This document shows positions 35,190 through 47,997 of a stretch of 64,000 bases of DNA, piece by piece. The translations under genes and the position numbers were made by a program. Every line of letters begins with the position of its first letter. The first letter of the stretch is position 1. The notes under the pieces are model-generated. The model had not been told where the DNA came from. It saw only the letters and a list, made by a program, of their open reading frames with translations, and made no database searches. Origin of the DNA: Kudoa neothunni (lineage: Eukaryota; Cnidaria); the NCBI GenBank assembly GCA_964304625.1, contig OZ199838.1, forward strand, positions 5,456,001 to 5,520,000. Reading direction: 5' to 3'.

Positions 35190-38100
35190 ATGAAACGGAA
35201 GGAAATTTTGAAGACATTGCACAAAATAAAATGGGACGGAAAGGTGTCAAAACTTCCTCAGCTTGGGAAACTTTTAAAAAATGCTCTTGTCTCGCCTAAA
35301 ATCGATCCAAGTGTAGTGTTGGACTATTTGCTCATAGAGAACGCCACTTTCAAATACATTAACACATGTCAGGACAACAAAGATGATTTTCTATTGGAAA
35401 ATTGTGAATTGGAGACGGTGAATAAGTTTGTTGAGTCGTGCGAACCGATTTTCAACCTATCTCACCCATTTGTCCAAGAGATATTGGGTCTCGATATCGC
35501 TTGCCTTGGTCTCATATTGTCATATATGTGTAAAAATTATACCGACGTTGTGGATCGATTTGTCAAGCTGGGTAAGGAGTACAACATAACCAAACTTTCA
35601 ATCGACAATTGCGCCACACATACCATGAAATTAGTTGCCGAAGTAACAATGTACTACATTGCTACCTGTCTACGATTGGAAAGGGAATTATCAGGTGAAT
35701 AATTTTTCTTACAGGATAGTTCTATCTTGATTGATGTTAAGACGAGTTGGCGTTGTTTTCAATGAATACTTTCATGAAACTCTGTGAAAAATTTGAGGAA
35801 ACCATTAGCAACACTAAAAGAAGACTTCTCCACTTATCCATTCCTAGAATACATGTGTATTTGATGACTGCACTGCGTTTGTATGTCGCTTTGGTATCGC
35901 AGATGAATAATTTTCTGTTTAACATCACAGCATGTCTGAGTATTTACCAATTATTGTCACAGGTCGTTTCCACTGTTGATATTAAACTGGATAATTGTTA
36001 CTACGAAAGGTATAATCTGCTTCATGCGATTTTCGTACGGTTAGCTGTTTGTGGTTACAGCCAATCACGAGATTATATATTAATTGATCGTACGTCTAAT
36101 CTAATATTTATTATAGGTATGTATATGTACCTTTGACAATTTTATCTACTCAAATTATGGTGTGTTGTTGGAGCTCTGCGTCCACGTTGCAATTGCAAGG
36201 GAAAGATTCCGACCCAAAAGCTCAACGACGGCGTAGTAAAACGTTAGGAAACGATGTTGAAAAAGTCGACCTGAATCTCCTCCAACAAGTCAACACTGTT
36301 TACACTGCAGATTGTTCTCGATATATTGTGAATTATTTGGGAAGGTTGTATTTGACATGTTCAGATTTTCGTCTGACAGATATGGAATCATCTGTAAGTA
36401 TTAAAATTAACCACTTCTCCGCATTAATGCTGACTAATTCCATTGAGACCAAATTTGATTAGAGAATTTTGCGCTGATCCATGCGAATTTAATCCCTACT
36501 GTATAGTCAATTATTTTCGACTCATTGTTACGCGGTTAGAAGTAAGGGATAATTAGATATGGTGAATTTCGAAAACGGAACTAAATTAGCTACCTATAGA
36601 TATAGATATGGATTGCGAGGATTAAAAATTCTGCTTCGCAAACGTAAATGACATTTAATATTATATTTAAATGGGCCGATAGCAACCCCCTTAACCCTCG
36701 AATACCTGGAGGTGGCCAATCAACGCTTATTATATCAACAACTTTTACAAAATATTATATTTTTTCCCGGTGCGTATTTTATAGTATAATGGTGCTTTTA
36801 AAAATACTTAAGTAATGGGGTTTTATGTTTAATTTTTTAGCTTAAAATCAAAAAAGAGAAAGTTACACGAATACCTGAACATACACACCATATAAATAAT
36901 AACGTTCGGATAGTTAAAACATATAAAAAAGCATTTCTGTGGTAAAATAAACATTATAAATTTATTTGTAAGCGAGGAATTTTTTTGAATTCATTTTTTT
37001 GTTTCTATGACAACTTGATTCTATTAACTAATTTAATGTGGCATGGGAATCGCGCATATAATAATTTTGTTAGATTATCTATCAAGTAAAAGTAGAAAAT
37101 TAAATATAGTTGTTTAAAGTCTAATTTAGATCATCTTATCATAACCTAAAAATTCAAAATCTAAATATCCTTTAACTATATATATATTCAGATTATTTTT
37201 GTCAACAGGGAAGATATTTCGTGATAAAATCATAGATTCTGAGAATAAAACGAAACCTCAGCTTTTAAAATAATAATAATAAGTAAATATGAAAAATGAA
37301 GCAATAATAAGACAGTTTATTTCTAATTTTTCACGCTACTCAAAGTACATACTAGCATGATTATTCCTGTTCTTTGCATTTGCGCAAATAAACGTCACAA
37401 AAATGTATCATTGATTTATTTTTATTAAATTTATTATATTCCAAAATGTAAAAAATAACATAAATAATTATATTCTTAATCTTAGGTGCAACGAATTCTA
37501 TTATTTTAATACGTTTTTGTGTGTGGTCACAGTGGCCACCTTCAAGTATTTGTGTAACTTTTTCCTCGGGTGTTCTAGGGTTAATCTACATTTTTTCAAT
37601 TGAACTACTCATCAAAATATTAATCTACAACAATATAGATCAATCAATTTGTAAGTATATTGATGTTGATTTACACCGCCCACGCCCCCAGCACATATCT
37701 GACTGATATATCGTTTGATGGAATGAGATGTGGATACAAAAATAGGTATCTACATTTTTGCTTTGGTGCCTCAGCATTAGTAGGCAAAAGGTACGCGCTT
37801 TCGCGTGCCTCATTGGAATCATTAACAGATTTTTGTTCGTGTAATGAATTCAATGACCATCTTCAAATCTCCTCGTTACTATTATTGCTGTCCACCTATA
37901 TAAATAATACTGGCCAAGTTGACAAGGCCATAGAGCTGATTGAGAAACAAATTCTACCATATCGAAAACAACTCCCATCCTACAGTTTAGCCTTGATTTA
38001 TCTCGCGTATTCCATTTGTTGCTTGTATAAGTCAAGATATGTGGTTTTGTGCGGTGAAAATCGAAATAATCTTCTTAGACAGGCGCTTGAGCATATAGAC

Positions 38101-39488
38101 AAAGTATTATTGTCATAATAAAAATTCATCTATTGATTATCAATTGTGTGTATGTGCACATTTCATATAGGCGTGTGAGTTGGATGATGGCGACGGTGAG
38201 ATTGTGTTCTACAGAGCATACATTTTGGCAAAATTGGGTCAAACTGATGATGCTTTTGATGATGTTCAATCAGCGCTTAATCTTCTTAGAGATGATCCTA
38301 GGCCGTACCAACTCAAAGCTCTACTGCATTCCTGCGAGAAACAATACGTCAAAGCTTTGAATATTGTAAACACTGCATTTTCCCTCTTTCCTACCAACAC
38401 AAATTTGCTCTACCTTAAAATCAAACTCCTAAAATACAACCGCCAAGCTACTACTTTCAAAAATACATTGATTGAATTTAACGAGTTGATTCGATACGCT
38501 GACCGTTATATTTCCCGCTGTAAAGTAGAAACTCAATCAATTCTTGTTCCGAACGCCTTTATTTCAAGTAGTTTCATTCCTCATCCAAATAACATTGATG
38601 AAAAACCCTCGGTGAGTTTGGGTTATACCCATATGTTTTCCGATGTTAGTTTTCAATTATAATTAATTTGTGCGCTGTTTAGATGAACAATATTTCCTCA
38701 TCTTTCAACAAAATAAAATTTGATTCTGTCAACAAAAATATTTTTCGTCAAACCGTTTCTTCGACCACAAAAATCTTCAAAGATCGCCTCAAATGCGAAT
38801 ACATCGACGATAATAAATATAATGTGGATTCAGTTTCCACGGAAAGTATTCTTGATATTCAATTCAACCTTCATTTTGCAATGTGGGAGTCCGCTTATGA
38901 ATTGCACTCCATTGCATCTTCCGAACTATTCAATCAAATCGTCGCATTGTTTCCTAATCGACCTGAAACAATTTACATGCAAGTGAGTCGTTAATTATTG
39001 TGATGTTTTATATTATGCATGACTATTATAGGAACTGGTCAATTTTAAAAATCAATCTAATGATTGCTATTGTGCTACTGAACAATTTCTGCAGTATCTC
39101 ACCCTCTATCCTAGGCATCCTAGATTAGTGTATTTATATTTGAAAATTTTGGATAAACAACTTCATCACCTTGATCACGATAACCACCATTCAATTGAAA
39201 TGCCCTCGTTGAAAAAAGGTTTTCACACCCGTAGAGTTATTTCATTTTAATTTTTAATTTTATGGATTAGCCGAATTACTCAACTCATTGGAATACTATG
39301 CTAAGGTTATTGTTGAGGTCGATGGGTTCAATTATAAATCGTGGAAAATCTTCGGTGAAACGCTCTACAAACTAAAAAGATTCGATGAAGCGACCAACGC
39401 TCTCTCTACCGCAATCGAAATCGAAACTATCCAACCTATCGTCTCATTCGACACCGTCCCCCTATTGTTTTGTCCTTCAGATTATTAA
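35190..39488 (+). CDS. TTC7: TTC7-like TPR protein (PI4KA complex scaffold)
   Basis: TTC7 (yeast Ypp1) is a TPR scaffold that, with EFR3 and FAM126, holds phosphatidylinositol 4-kinase alpha at the plasma membrane. The start MKRKEILKTLHKIKWDGKV is the first ATG of a 505-base exon. The next junction (intron 35695-35741, 47 bases) restores frame. TPR-type helices follow: CELDDGDGEIVFYRAYILAK, LGQTDDAFDDVQSALNLL, and EKQYVKALNIVNTAFSLFP. The last exons give YKSWKIFGETLYKLKRFDEA with IETIQPIVSFDTVPLLF, which matches the end of animal TTC7 (EVWNGLGEVLQ..., SSPAVPFTIIPRVL). Introns are mostly 47-70 bases. The intron after 36394 is about 1.2 kb because it carries a piggyBac MITE. Exon borders around 36100 and 37690 are uncertain. 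The N-terminal third is weakly conserved. Confidence 0.78.
36691..37584. mobile_element. piggyBac-type MITE in a TTC7 intron
   Basis: TTAA at 36691-36694 and 37581-37584. The left end reads CCCTCGAATACCTGGAGGTG and then GCC. The right end, complemented, reads CCCTAGAACACCCG and includes AAATACTTGAAGGTGGCCA. The 886-base body has no transposase. This explains the one long intron of the host gene. Confidence 0.75.
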
Positions 39489-39689
39489 ATCGGGTTATCA
39501 AGTGGTGTATAATAGTAGTAATTTTTATATTTTTTATTAATTTTAATTATTAGCTTTTCATTACAAAAATTGTTTTTCTGTTTTCTTAACAGCGCTTTAC
39601 GTTATCCCAAAATTAATTATAGCAGCTTAGATAGACTTTTAAGTTTAAACTAAATACATTAGGCAGGAGGTTATAATTTGAAGTGGGTG

Positions 39690-41095
39690 GGTTTATGTTA
39701 GCCCCTTCACGACTTAGTTTTTTATCGAAGAAAAAAAATATAATTTAAGTAACTAATTTTAACTTAAAAATGATATTTATTTTATTAAAACACCTTTTAA
39801 AATTTCATTCAAATGGGTATTAAATATTGTTCCCTATGCCAGACATACGGAATTAATTGGTCGAAATTTTTGCGCATGATAAAAATCGAAAGAAATTGCA
39901 TAATGAACAAAAAATAACTTAGTTATTGTGATAAATGTAGAAACAATTTTTACCGTTCACACTACAGCATGAAACGTTACATTTCAGGCATACTACGTAC
40001 TACTTGGGGTTTTTTCCGCAAATCTCGCATCTTCTTAGAAATGAGGTTACCTCAGGGAAGTGAGCTGTATTATCAAATCTTATTTGATCGGATACTGAAA
40101 TATATTTGTTTCGTGGTAATCTTATGATTTTTTGGTATTTTTTGGAATGGGATCAATATTTGGGCGGCCTCGTTTACGAGTTTGTATGGATAATTTATTT
40201 CTATACATCAGACTCACAAATTAAGTATGTAAATGATAGCAGATCAAGAGTTTCAGTCTTTGTGATATTACTTATTTTGCATTGTCTTCTACATAGTAAA
40301 CATGCATTGGTTATAGCTGTATCGATATCCCAAAAAAAAATTCGCATGTAAGATTTTCTGCATTTGTAACTCAATCAGTAAAAGAACATTAACATGCCAG
40401 ACAGGTCCACATCTCCCATATTCTTGTTGTATTCTGATACGACAGACAGTTGGGAAACTTACTTTAACTTGCTTCTTTTGGCTCCTATCAAATATAAACA
40501 AAGCCGTTAAACGTTCAATAGCAGAATGAGCTGATGATACCGTCACGACTGAACAATTGTACGATCGAGTCTGTTGGATTATCTAGGACCGGCTACCGCT
40601 CCACTTTCGGAGCATAATATTAGGAGAATGAAATCTCCAATATGTCACCCGCTAGTGCGACTTCCACATGTATAGCTTTACATTATTATTTTAGTCGCGT
40701 GGTAGTTTAGTAGAACGTGTTTCTATGGCCGCATTTAATTTAACAGAATCAACATTAAACTTTCATTTGTGTTTTGGAAAACGCCAAAAACACCACGCTC
40801 TTTCTTCATTAACTCCTTTTTTGAAAGTGAAGGCCATCCTTTAATTCGATTACTCCGGATGGTTCCCACATAATAAATTCCACTTTTTCAATATTAATTA
40901 CATCTGAGATGACATAAACCAATTATCAAAGGAAACAAGAAAAGTTATGTTTCTAGGAAGACTTTCACATAACATAAGCCACAACTTTCAGAAACCTTAT
41001 GAGGTTTCCCGTCATAAAAACAAACGGTATAAACCGTTCCACTTCTTCCACAAATACAAAAACTTGAAACCTCCATTTTGTAGGTTTATTGGAGG
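39690..41095 (-). pseudogene. piggyBac transposase remnant, C-terminal part
   Basis: Minus-strand frames, broken by shifts and stops, contain KWRFQVFVFVEEVERF near 41060, LPRNITFLVSFDNWFMSSQM near 40930 (second catalytic Asp), a hydrophobic region near 40400, and a C-terminal zinc-type stretch (CNVSCCSVNGKNC) near 39980. The left tip near 39697, TTAGCCCCTTCACGACTTAG, looks like a mutated TTAA plus terminal repeat. The N-terminal continuation is displaced to 47740-47800 by the Tigger insertion. Confidence 0.65.
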
Positions 41096-41341
41096 TACAG
41101 TTGAACCTGGATATTGCGTAACTTCACAAGTTCTTTGAAATATAAGGGATATTTTAATTTTTTACTTAAACTTTTCTTTCATATTATTTTAATTGATGTT
41201 ACCAGAGTAAACAAAGATAAAAATGTTTTACTAAAGAAGTATAAATTTAAGTTAATGTGCTAAAATTAAAATCTCGCTATTGCGTAACATTTTGTTCAGT
41301 TTAATCTCCAATTAATCTTGTTTTTAATTCAGCGAAACAAA

Positions 41342-42360
41342 AATGGTAAGGAATCAGCGAACAGTGGCTAAAAAAATTGAAATAATCGAATACTATTATT
41401 CAATTAAATCATTTAAAGGAGAAAAATGAATGACTTTTAAATTTCCCAAGTCATCTAATAATATAAAATTATCTAATCCCAATATGTTATATTTTCAAGG
41501 CATTCTACTATTAATAGAATTTTCGCTTCTCAAAATGATATTATTAATTCTATTATTTCGACCTCAAAAAAAGAATACAAGAAGAGAAATACACGGAATT
41601 AGTTAATTTATTCTATACGTGAATAACTAAAATGCGAAATGAAAAAAAGATGGTTCCTGCTTACTTAATTGTTGAAAAGACGAACAGTATAGCGAAATCC
41701 ATAGGTGTTGACAAATTTACCGGTAGTAACGGTCGGTTCGTAGACTTTAAAAATAGATTTAGAATTATTTTAAAAAAAATTCATGATGAAACCAACAATG
41801 TGAATAATCAAGCTATTATGGATTTTTTGGTAAAATTCCCAAAAATGTCACTACGATACGAAGAGTGCAACTTAATAAATGTGGATAATTCAAATTTAAT
41901 TAAGTATATCATTTTGGTTTTATTAAAACTTTAAATCAAGCATAGGGAAACGTATCATCGATTATAATTCAAAACTGATTTAAAAATCTAGACTTTTTGA
42001 ACATTGTACCTTGATATTACAATATACCAAATTAAAGATTAATTATTAGATAATCAAAACTTATCTCAAGATTCTCTTGAAAATAATGGCGAAAATTTCT
42101 TCACATTATTTAATTATTTATCAATTTTAATTTTTAGATAAAAATATGAGGAATCAATCGCTTTACCTGAAGCGTATGAAGTTGATATATTTCAAGAAAA
42201 CTCCGATCCAACTTTTGTAAATGATGATGCGCTTGTGCCAACTGCGGAACTCAAGCAATCAATTAATTTAACCAGAAAACTCAACAGAATTATTTTCAAG
42301 ACACGAAGTTATGGAGTTCATATCTGAAATAATCAAAAAATGATGCAAAAAATTGAAATT
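41342..42360 (+). pseudogene. pogo/Tigger transposase remnant (plus strand)
   Basis: MVRNQRTVAKKIEIIEYYYS near 41343 looks like the first helix-turn-helix. The open frame 41632-41934 has the CENP-B-type DNA-binding domain (NSIAKSIGVDKFTGSNGRF, then FKNRFRIILKKIHDE) and ends near NLINVDNSNL, the first catalytic Asp region with the usual DETGL lost. A C-terminal tail lies at 42140-42330. The rest of the DDE domain is deleted. Confidence 0.6.
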
Positions 42361-42879
42361 ACCGGTTATTTTAAATCCCTAAAAATATTTGTTTTTCGTA
42401 CATAACGCGTCTGCGCTTGCGCAAATACCTTGTATTGCGTAATTTTTCGGAAATGGGGGAAAATTACGCAATATCCAGTTTCGTGTGTGCGTGTGCACAA
42501 CACTGTAAAATACGATTTTCTTGTGTTTACGTTTGATGATTATTCCGACAAACCAATTTTATTAAAACACAGGTAACATAGAGTCCAATCAAGGAAGAGT
42601 TATTAAATTTTGTCAAAAAATCTTGTGATTGTTGTGTGTCGAAATCTTTTTATTGATATTTTTTAAATTCTGTCCGTTATGGGATATAGATCAAACAATC
42701 CAGATGGAGCCTCTTGAATTAAAACTTTCATTAAAATGTTAACTATATTTTTTCTTTATTTGATTAGAATTTTGACTTCTTTAATAATTGGTTCGATACC
42801 ATCAGACTGACCATGTGGGGCAATAAGTCCGCATGATTTTGATTCTCACATGTTGCACCATTATCATCGTCAAATATAT

Positions 42880-45800
42880 TTCCGTAAAGGCAGTGGCTAT
42901 TGACACGCTAATGAATTTCTCCAAACTCTTGAATTATTTGTATCTCTGCTATTCATTAATTTTTTAATCATAATTATTCCTAAATAATTTTTAAATTTCC
43001 TGTTAAATACTCATCGTTGAATTTTCCACATGTAAATGCTGACGTAATCAAGGAATATTGGACCGTTAAAGCATATATAAAGTTAGATAATGTTAACTAT
43101 AGAAGTTATAATGCTTGAAGATGAAATTTATTTCAAATTTTCAAGGTTGGTTATTATCATAATGAAAAGGTAAGCGGTGTTTAGGCATCAAGACCTCATG
43201 GCTTAAAATCACTGATGTCTGCAAAATTAATTAGTAATACAAACATATAACCCAATATTTAATTTCGTTTATATATCAAATAATTTATTCTGTTTAATAT
43301 TTATTAAGTCGTATCTAACAACTCATGACACTTCATATTGTTAGTTTTTTCCAAATATAATTCATTAACTATCGGGTCGAATGTAAATTACTTAGCTGAA
43401 AAGAAATATTTAAGTTTTACACAGATAACTCCTGCGCAAACAAGTGCGATGGAGGATAACATAGGAACTGATATTTTTGAAGTGGGTAAAAAGTTTACCT
43501 CATTTAAGCATCTTGGAGATTCCATAAAATTATACGAACAGAAGACTTACAGCAACCTAATGACGCGAGATTCCAAAAAAATTAGCAATATCAAGCGAAT
43601 TCTCATTAAAGCGTTCAATGAGGATTTAATCTATTATTCAATAAAATATGTATGCTATTTTAGCAATCAGTATCGATACCGATCAAAAGGTATAAGACAA
43701 TGTCAGACTTTAAAAGGAAACTGTCCGGTTCATGTATCCTTGAGTATTAGTCCCGATGGACAAACACTTAAAGTGAAATCCTTGAATTTGGATCATAATC
43801 ACGAAAGAAATGAAATTTTTTTCAGTTATTTGCCACCGCAGCGTAAATTGGATAAGAATAAAGATTTAATATCAGAGTTAGTTTCTTTGGGAGTCAACAA
43901 AAAATTGCTGCAATCTAAAATCCAACAAGAGACCGGGAAAAAAATTACATTGAAATCAATACACAATTCCAAAATAAATATGTCGAATAAAATAAATGAT
44001 ATCAACTATATTCATCAATTGTTCAACGTTGATTATAATTGTGATGTGAGAATATTGGCTGACGAAAACAATCAAGTTAATGCAATATTACTCCTGGATG
44101 ATGAAATGAAGAAGGTTTTTTCTTTTTTCCCAGAGCTACTTTTAGTTGATGCAACCTACAAACTACTAGATTCACGGTAATTTTTACGAATGTTATCTTG
44201 TTTTATTTGACCTATTTTTATTAATGTTTATCTCCTTAAATTGTAGTGCTCCCCTGTATCTAACGGGTTCAGAAGATTCTATGGGTTTATCTCATGTAAG
44301 TAGTGCCTGCATTATGTATGAGGAAACTGAAGCTGTTACCAACTGGTATATCGATGAACTAATATCAATTGTACCGTGGATAAAACAATCAGTACTGTCC
44401 ATTGTTACTGATAAGGATTTAAAACTTCGTAAAGCTCTGAAAAATCATTTTACTAATTCTATATTAATTCTCTGTAAATTTCATGTAATACAGACGTTCC
44501 AGCGACAATTGAGACTTGCTAAATATAAGATAAAAAATGAAGTCAAAGATAATATTTTAGATATTATTAGAAAAATGATGTTTTCGAAAAACGAAGAGCA
44601 ATACCAAATCTTACTTGCTGAACTATACAATCACAAATATGAAGACTTCAACGATTATTTCAGAAAAAATTGGGACCCAATTCGGTCACAATGGATAATT
44701 TCTTTGAGTGATGCGAGACACTATTACGACAACCTAACAAACAATAGATTGGCATGCCTCAACTCCAAATTAAAGACCGCCATTAAAAAATTTTTCACCG
44801 TTTTAAATTCTCTAAGGACAGAAAGGACATACCATATTGTGACAGAACTGCCAAAATCGACGCATTTAAATATTGAGAGTGAGGTAGAAAGAAATTACTG
44901 CGATCTTTTGACATCATTTTCTTTTAAACTAATAACCAAAGAAATTAAAAAAATGGGAGATAAATTTAATGTTGGAATAGAGTATGACTCCACTTCAAAT
45001 TCTTGTACGTGCCCCTTCTATCGTTCTTACCAATTGCCCTGCCAACACATATTCGCTCTGACTTAAATTATTGATGCCCCTGTTCGAACCCCAACTGTGT
45101 CATTTAAGATGGAGAAAAGATCATATTTCAAAATTTATTAAAGAAAATACTAAAATAAATACAGTAAAAAACAATTTAACAGGGTCTATAGTAAAAAAGA
45201 AGAATTCGGAAAACCTCTCAACTTTTTCCAAGCGAATGAAAACCGCTAATGTGTATACAGACAAATTAGCAACAATTGCTGCGGAATATTGTGGTGAATA
45301 TTTCAACTGCTGTGTGGAATATTTTCGAATCTCAGAAAGAATAATTAAAATCCATAACCTAGTCGGTTTAAAGAAATTAATAAGTATACATTATTATCTA
45401 CTAACATAATGATTATTTTTAGAGTCAGCAAAGATTCTTGATTCATCCACAGAATGCAATGTAGATACGGATATAGTCGAGTCACCATCCCCTTGTAAGA
45501 GTGATAACTCTTTAAACCTATTTACAGATGTTAATTATACTAAATTAGGTGAGAATGCAAATGTCATAAAGGGCTTGTCTGAAAGTAACCACCAGCCCGA
45601 AACATGTGTAGTCTCCATATCACCAATTAAACTAAAGGAAACTCCCGAATCATCGCAGCCCCAAAATGACTCAACTGGTGACAAGTCTACAGGATGTTTG
45701 GGAATAAAAGGTTTGCATCTTCTTTTATTGTATATAATTATTATTTAGATCTTATATTGCCCAAAAAAGTAAAAGAAGTTGGGAGACCCAGAGGATACGG

Positions 45801-46254
45801 ATTAACCGCTCTTAAATGGTCAAGAAAACGATCTAAAAATTGAAAATTTATCAAAATAAATAAAACAATATAATCAAATTCAGATTATCTATTCTATAAT
45901 GATTATGTTGATTTACATATCAAAGCTTACTCTATTCGCAAACCAATTACATGATATTATCAACTAAAACTTCTCTTCTGTAGTTAAAAGGAACTTATTT
46001 TATTTCAAAAAAAGTTAATATTATCTCACTTAAATGTTTAAATGCGCCTTGGAAGCTTATATAGTCGCATTAAGGATGGAAAATACCAAAATCTACGCTC
46101 ATAGGTATAATATTAATATTCAATATTTTTTATCATAAGTTTCAAATCTTGTATGAAAAGATGTACTAATTAATACTAGAAATTAACTAATGTAAAATAT
46201 CTAATGATTGCCGAGAAATTCATTAGCGTGTCAATAGCCACTGCCTTCCGTAAA
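42880..46254 (+). mobile_element. MULE with perfect 9-base target duplication
   Basis: The direct repeat TTCCGTAAA occurs at 42880-42888 and 46246-46254. Between them, a 3357-base element (42889-46245) begins and ends with 33 bases of perfect inverted repeat starting GGCAGTGGCTATTGACACGC. Nine-base duplications are the hallmark of Mutator-like elements. Perfect termini and duplication indicate a recent insertion. The interior carries an intron-split transposase with a SWIM zinc finger. Confidence 0.95.
43448..45843 (+). CDS. MULE transposase, ZSWIM3-like, split by introns
   Basis: Starts at MEDNIGTDIFEVGKKFTSF. The N-terminal domain resembles ZSWIM1/ZSWIM3 (KGNCPVHVSLSISPDGQTLK). The MULE DDE domain follows with LLVDATYKLLDSR (first Asp) and IVTDKDLKLRKAL (second Asp). 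A 70-base intron (44177-44246) is removed. A SWIM zinc finger, SCTCPFYRSYQLPCQHIFAL, comes next, then a low-complexity region and a basic tail (KEVGRPRGYGLTALKWSRK). Two more short introns lie near 45380-45420 and 45712-45750. At 45066 a TAA plus a one-base shift interrupts the frame just after the SWIM finger. The expected third acidic residue (in a TNRLE-type context) reads NNRLACLN here, so catalysis may be lost although the ends look recent. Confidence 0.85.
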
Positions 46255-46399
46255 CTTAGAATTCATTTAAAAAAATTAATTATGTTTACATAAAATATTA
46301 CGTTGTGAACTGTTTCTGACTTGGGCTATCTTTCTTAAATCTTCTTGTTCTACAAACTGATATAACTTTTTTGTTACAGATTCATATATTAATACCAAG

Positions 46400-47560
46400 A
46401 ATTTTTGATTTTTAACACAAGAAAATATAATTTCTGGTGTGATACTCTCCGAAAGTTAAATAATGGCGTGATTGAGTTTAATAATGTTTATTTTTCAATG
46501 ATAAAAGCTTCACATAAAACCGTGTGCTACGTCATTGTATTCCTGCCCTATTTTTAATGCGTTTGATGATACTTAAATTAAGGTTTGTAGAATATTAGTT
46601 GTTATTTTGGTAGGAAAAAATGTCGATTTAAAAAAATCAATATTTTGGGATGAAGAAGATATTTATCCAACAAAATTAAAACATTTCTGTTCTTATCTAT
46701 CATTCTTTGGTTTAACTTTCTAATTATGTTTATAAATATGCTACATATTATCCATGTGTTTTTTGAATAATATTCACGCGGTAGATGTTCAACTGAGTTG
46801 AAACGTCTAGGATTCTGAAATTTACCAGTAGAAACTGATAGAAGTTTACCCTTATTTAAAAAATAGTGACAGTGAAACATTCACCCTTTTCGGATATTTT
46901 TCACCTTATATTCCGACTTCATCCTTTAAAACGTAACTAATTTTTTATAACTGCTCATATAAGAAGGGCAATTTCATCAATGTTTATAACGTCTTTAGGA
47001 CTATATGCCTTAATCAAATTAGTGTTTTCAACAGTCCATGAGTCAACAGATGGAATATCTGTCTTCGCAGCCTCACCATGAAACATTTTGAAAGCTATCC
47101 CATATTTTGACATGGACTCTGAAAACCATCCCTCACCAGACTTTAAATTGGAAATTTCTTTGTTTATTGCAATATATAAAACAATTTAGATAATAACACA
47201 TCTCAGCAGGACGTTATCATTCGACCATTGTTTAACGATCTAATCATACATACAACTCATCATCTATATTTTTAATTTTCCCCAAAAATGTTTCCTTCTT
47301 TTAGTCCCCATATCCGTATTGTTGAATTTATCTTCGTGTGAACGAATTGTATCAATTTTTAAATGACCTTAACGTGACAATGTATTAATATTCAACGTAG
47401 ATCATCATATCATTCAATTTAAACTTAGAAATTGTCATCTTTTCGATGACTTTCAATATTTTTATCGAATTATAACAATCAATGGCTCCTCTTTTCTCTT
47501 ATTTATTACGTTTTTAACGGGACATAATGAAGAAAATACTTCTATTTTTAAATAGACGGG
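46400..47560 (-). pseudogene. pogo/Tigger transposase remnant (minus strand)
   Basis: Minus-strand frames show YGIAFKMFHGEAAKTDIPSV and DVINIDEIALLI (first catalytic Asp), then the open piece 46880-46602. That piece has FQNPRRFNSVEHLPREYYSK and RNVLILLDKYLLHP (second Asp), in the order typical of Tigger DDE_1 proteins. Shifts and stops break it. The C-terminal part seems to continue left of the MULE (acidic segment FDDDNGATCENQ read across the target duplication). Confidence 0.7.
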
Positions 47561-47739
47561 TTAATAAAACCACGCAATAACGAGACGTTATATATAAATA
47601 AAAAAATTTATTTTTTATGTTAACAATGTTTACAAAATGATAAAATAATAACAAAAACAAAAGACTAGATTTCTCTCTAAAAAGAATAACGTCGAAATTT
47701 TGGAATTACGCAATATACAATCTCGACTGTATTTCATTG

Positions 47740-47800
47740 TGTTTCTGGGGAAATACTATTCATCTTTGGTAATATATAACAATAACCTCATTAATGAATA
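47740..47800 (-). pseudogene. piggyBac fragment displaced by the Tigger insertion
   Basis: The minus strand reads TKDE, a stop, then YFPRNTMKYL. This fits the piggyBac first-Asp region (DEQxxxFxGRxxxKxYLPNKP). Its continuation (NKPTKWRFQVF) lies at 41095 and lower, on the other side of the Tigger element. Confidence 0.5.
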
Positions 47801-47997
47801 ATAATGCATTCAAAACTAATAAAGAATAATGATTAAATATAATTTGTATGAAATAATAATTTTAGAGTTAGCTTTTGAATACGAAAGGCATAACCGTGCA
47901 CAACTCGCTCACAAACCTGCGCAAATCACCAAATCTAGACCACGTTTACCAGTTGAACTGTCTACCTAACGGAAATACATTCGATACCAGGTGTTTA

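Larger units (their letters stand above)
41096..47739. mobile_element. pogo/Tigger element(s), interrupted by a MULE
   Basis: The left end is TA, then CAGTTGAACCTGGATATTGC (41096 onward). The right end, complemented, is TA, then CAGTCGAGATTGTATATTGC (at 47738). Both run into ATTGCGTAA, which recurs as a subterminal motif near 41113, 41279, 42433 and (inverted) 42465 and 47702. Inside are a plus-strand transposase remnant (41342-42360) and a minus-strand one (46400-47560). So this is either two neighbouring Tigger copies or one composite. A MULE (42889-46245) sits within. Confidence 0.6.
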
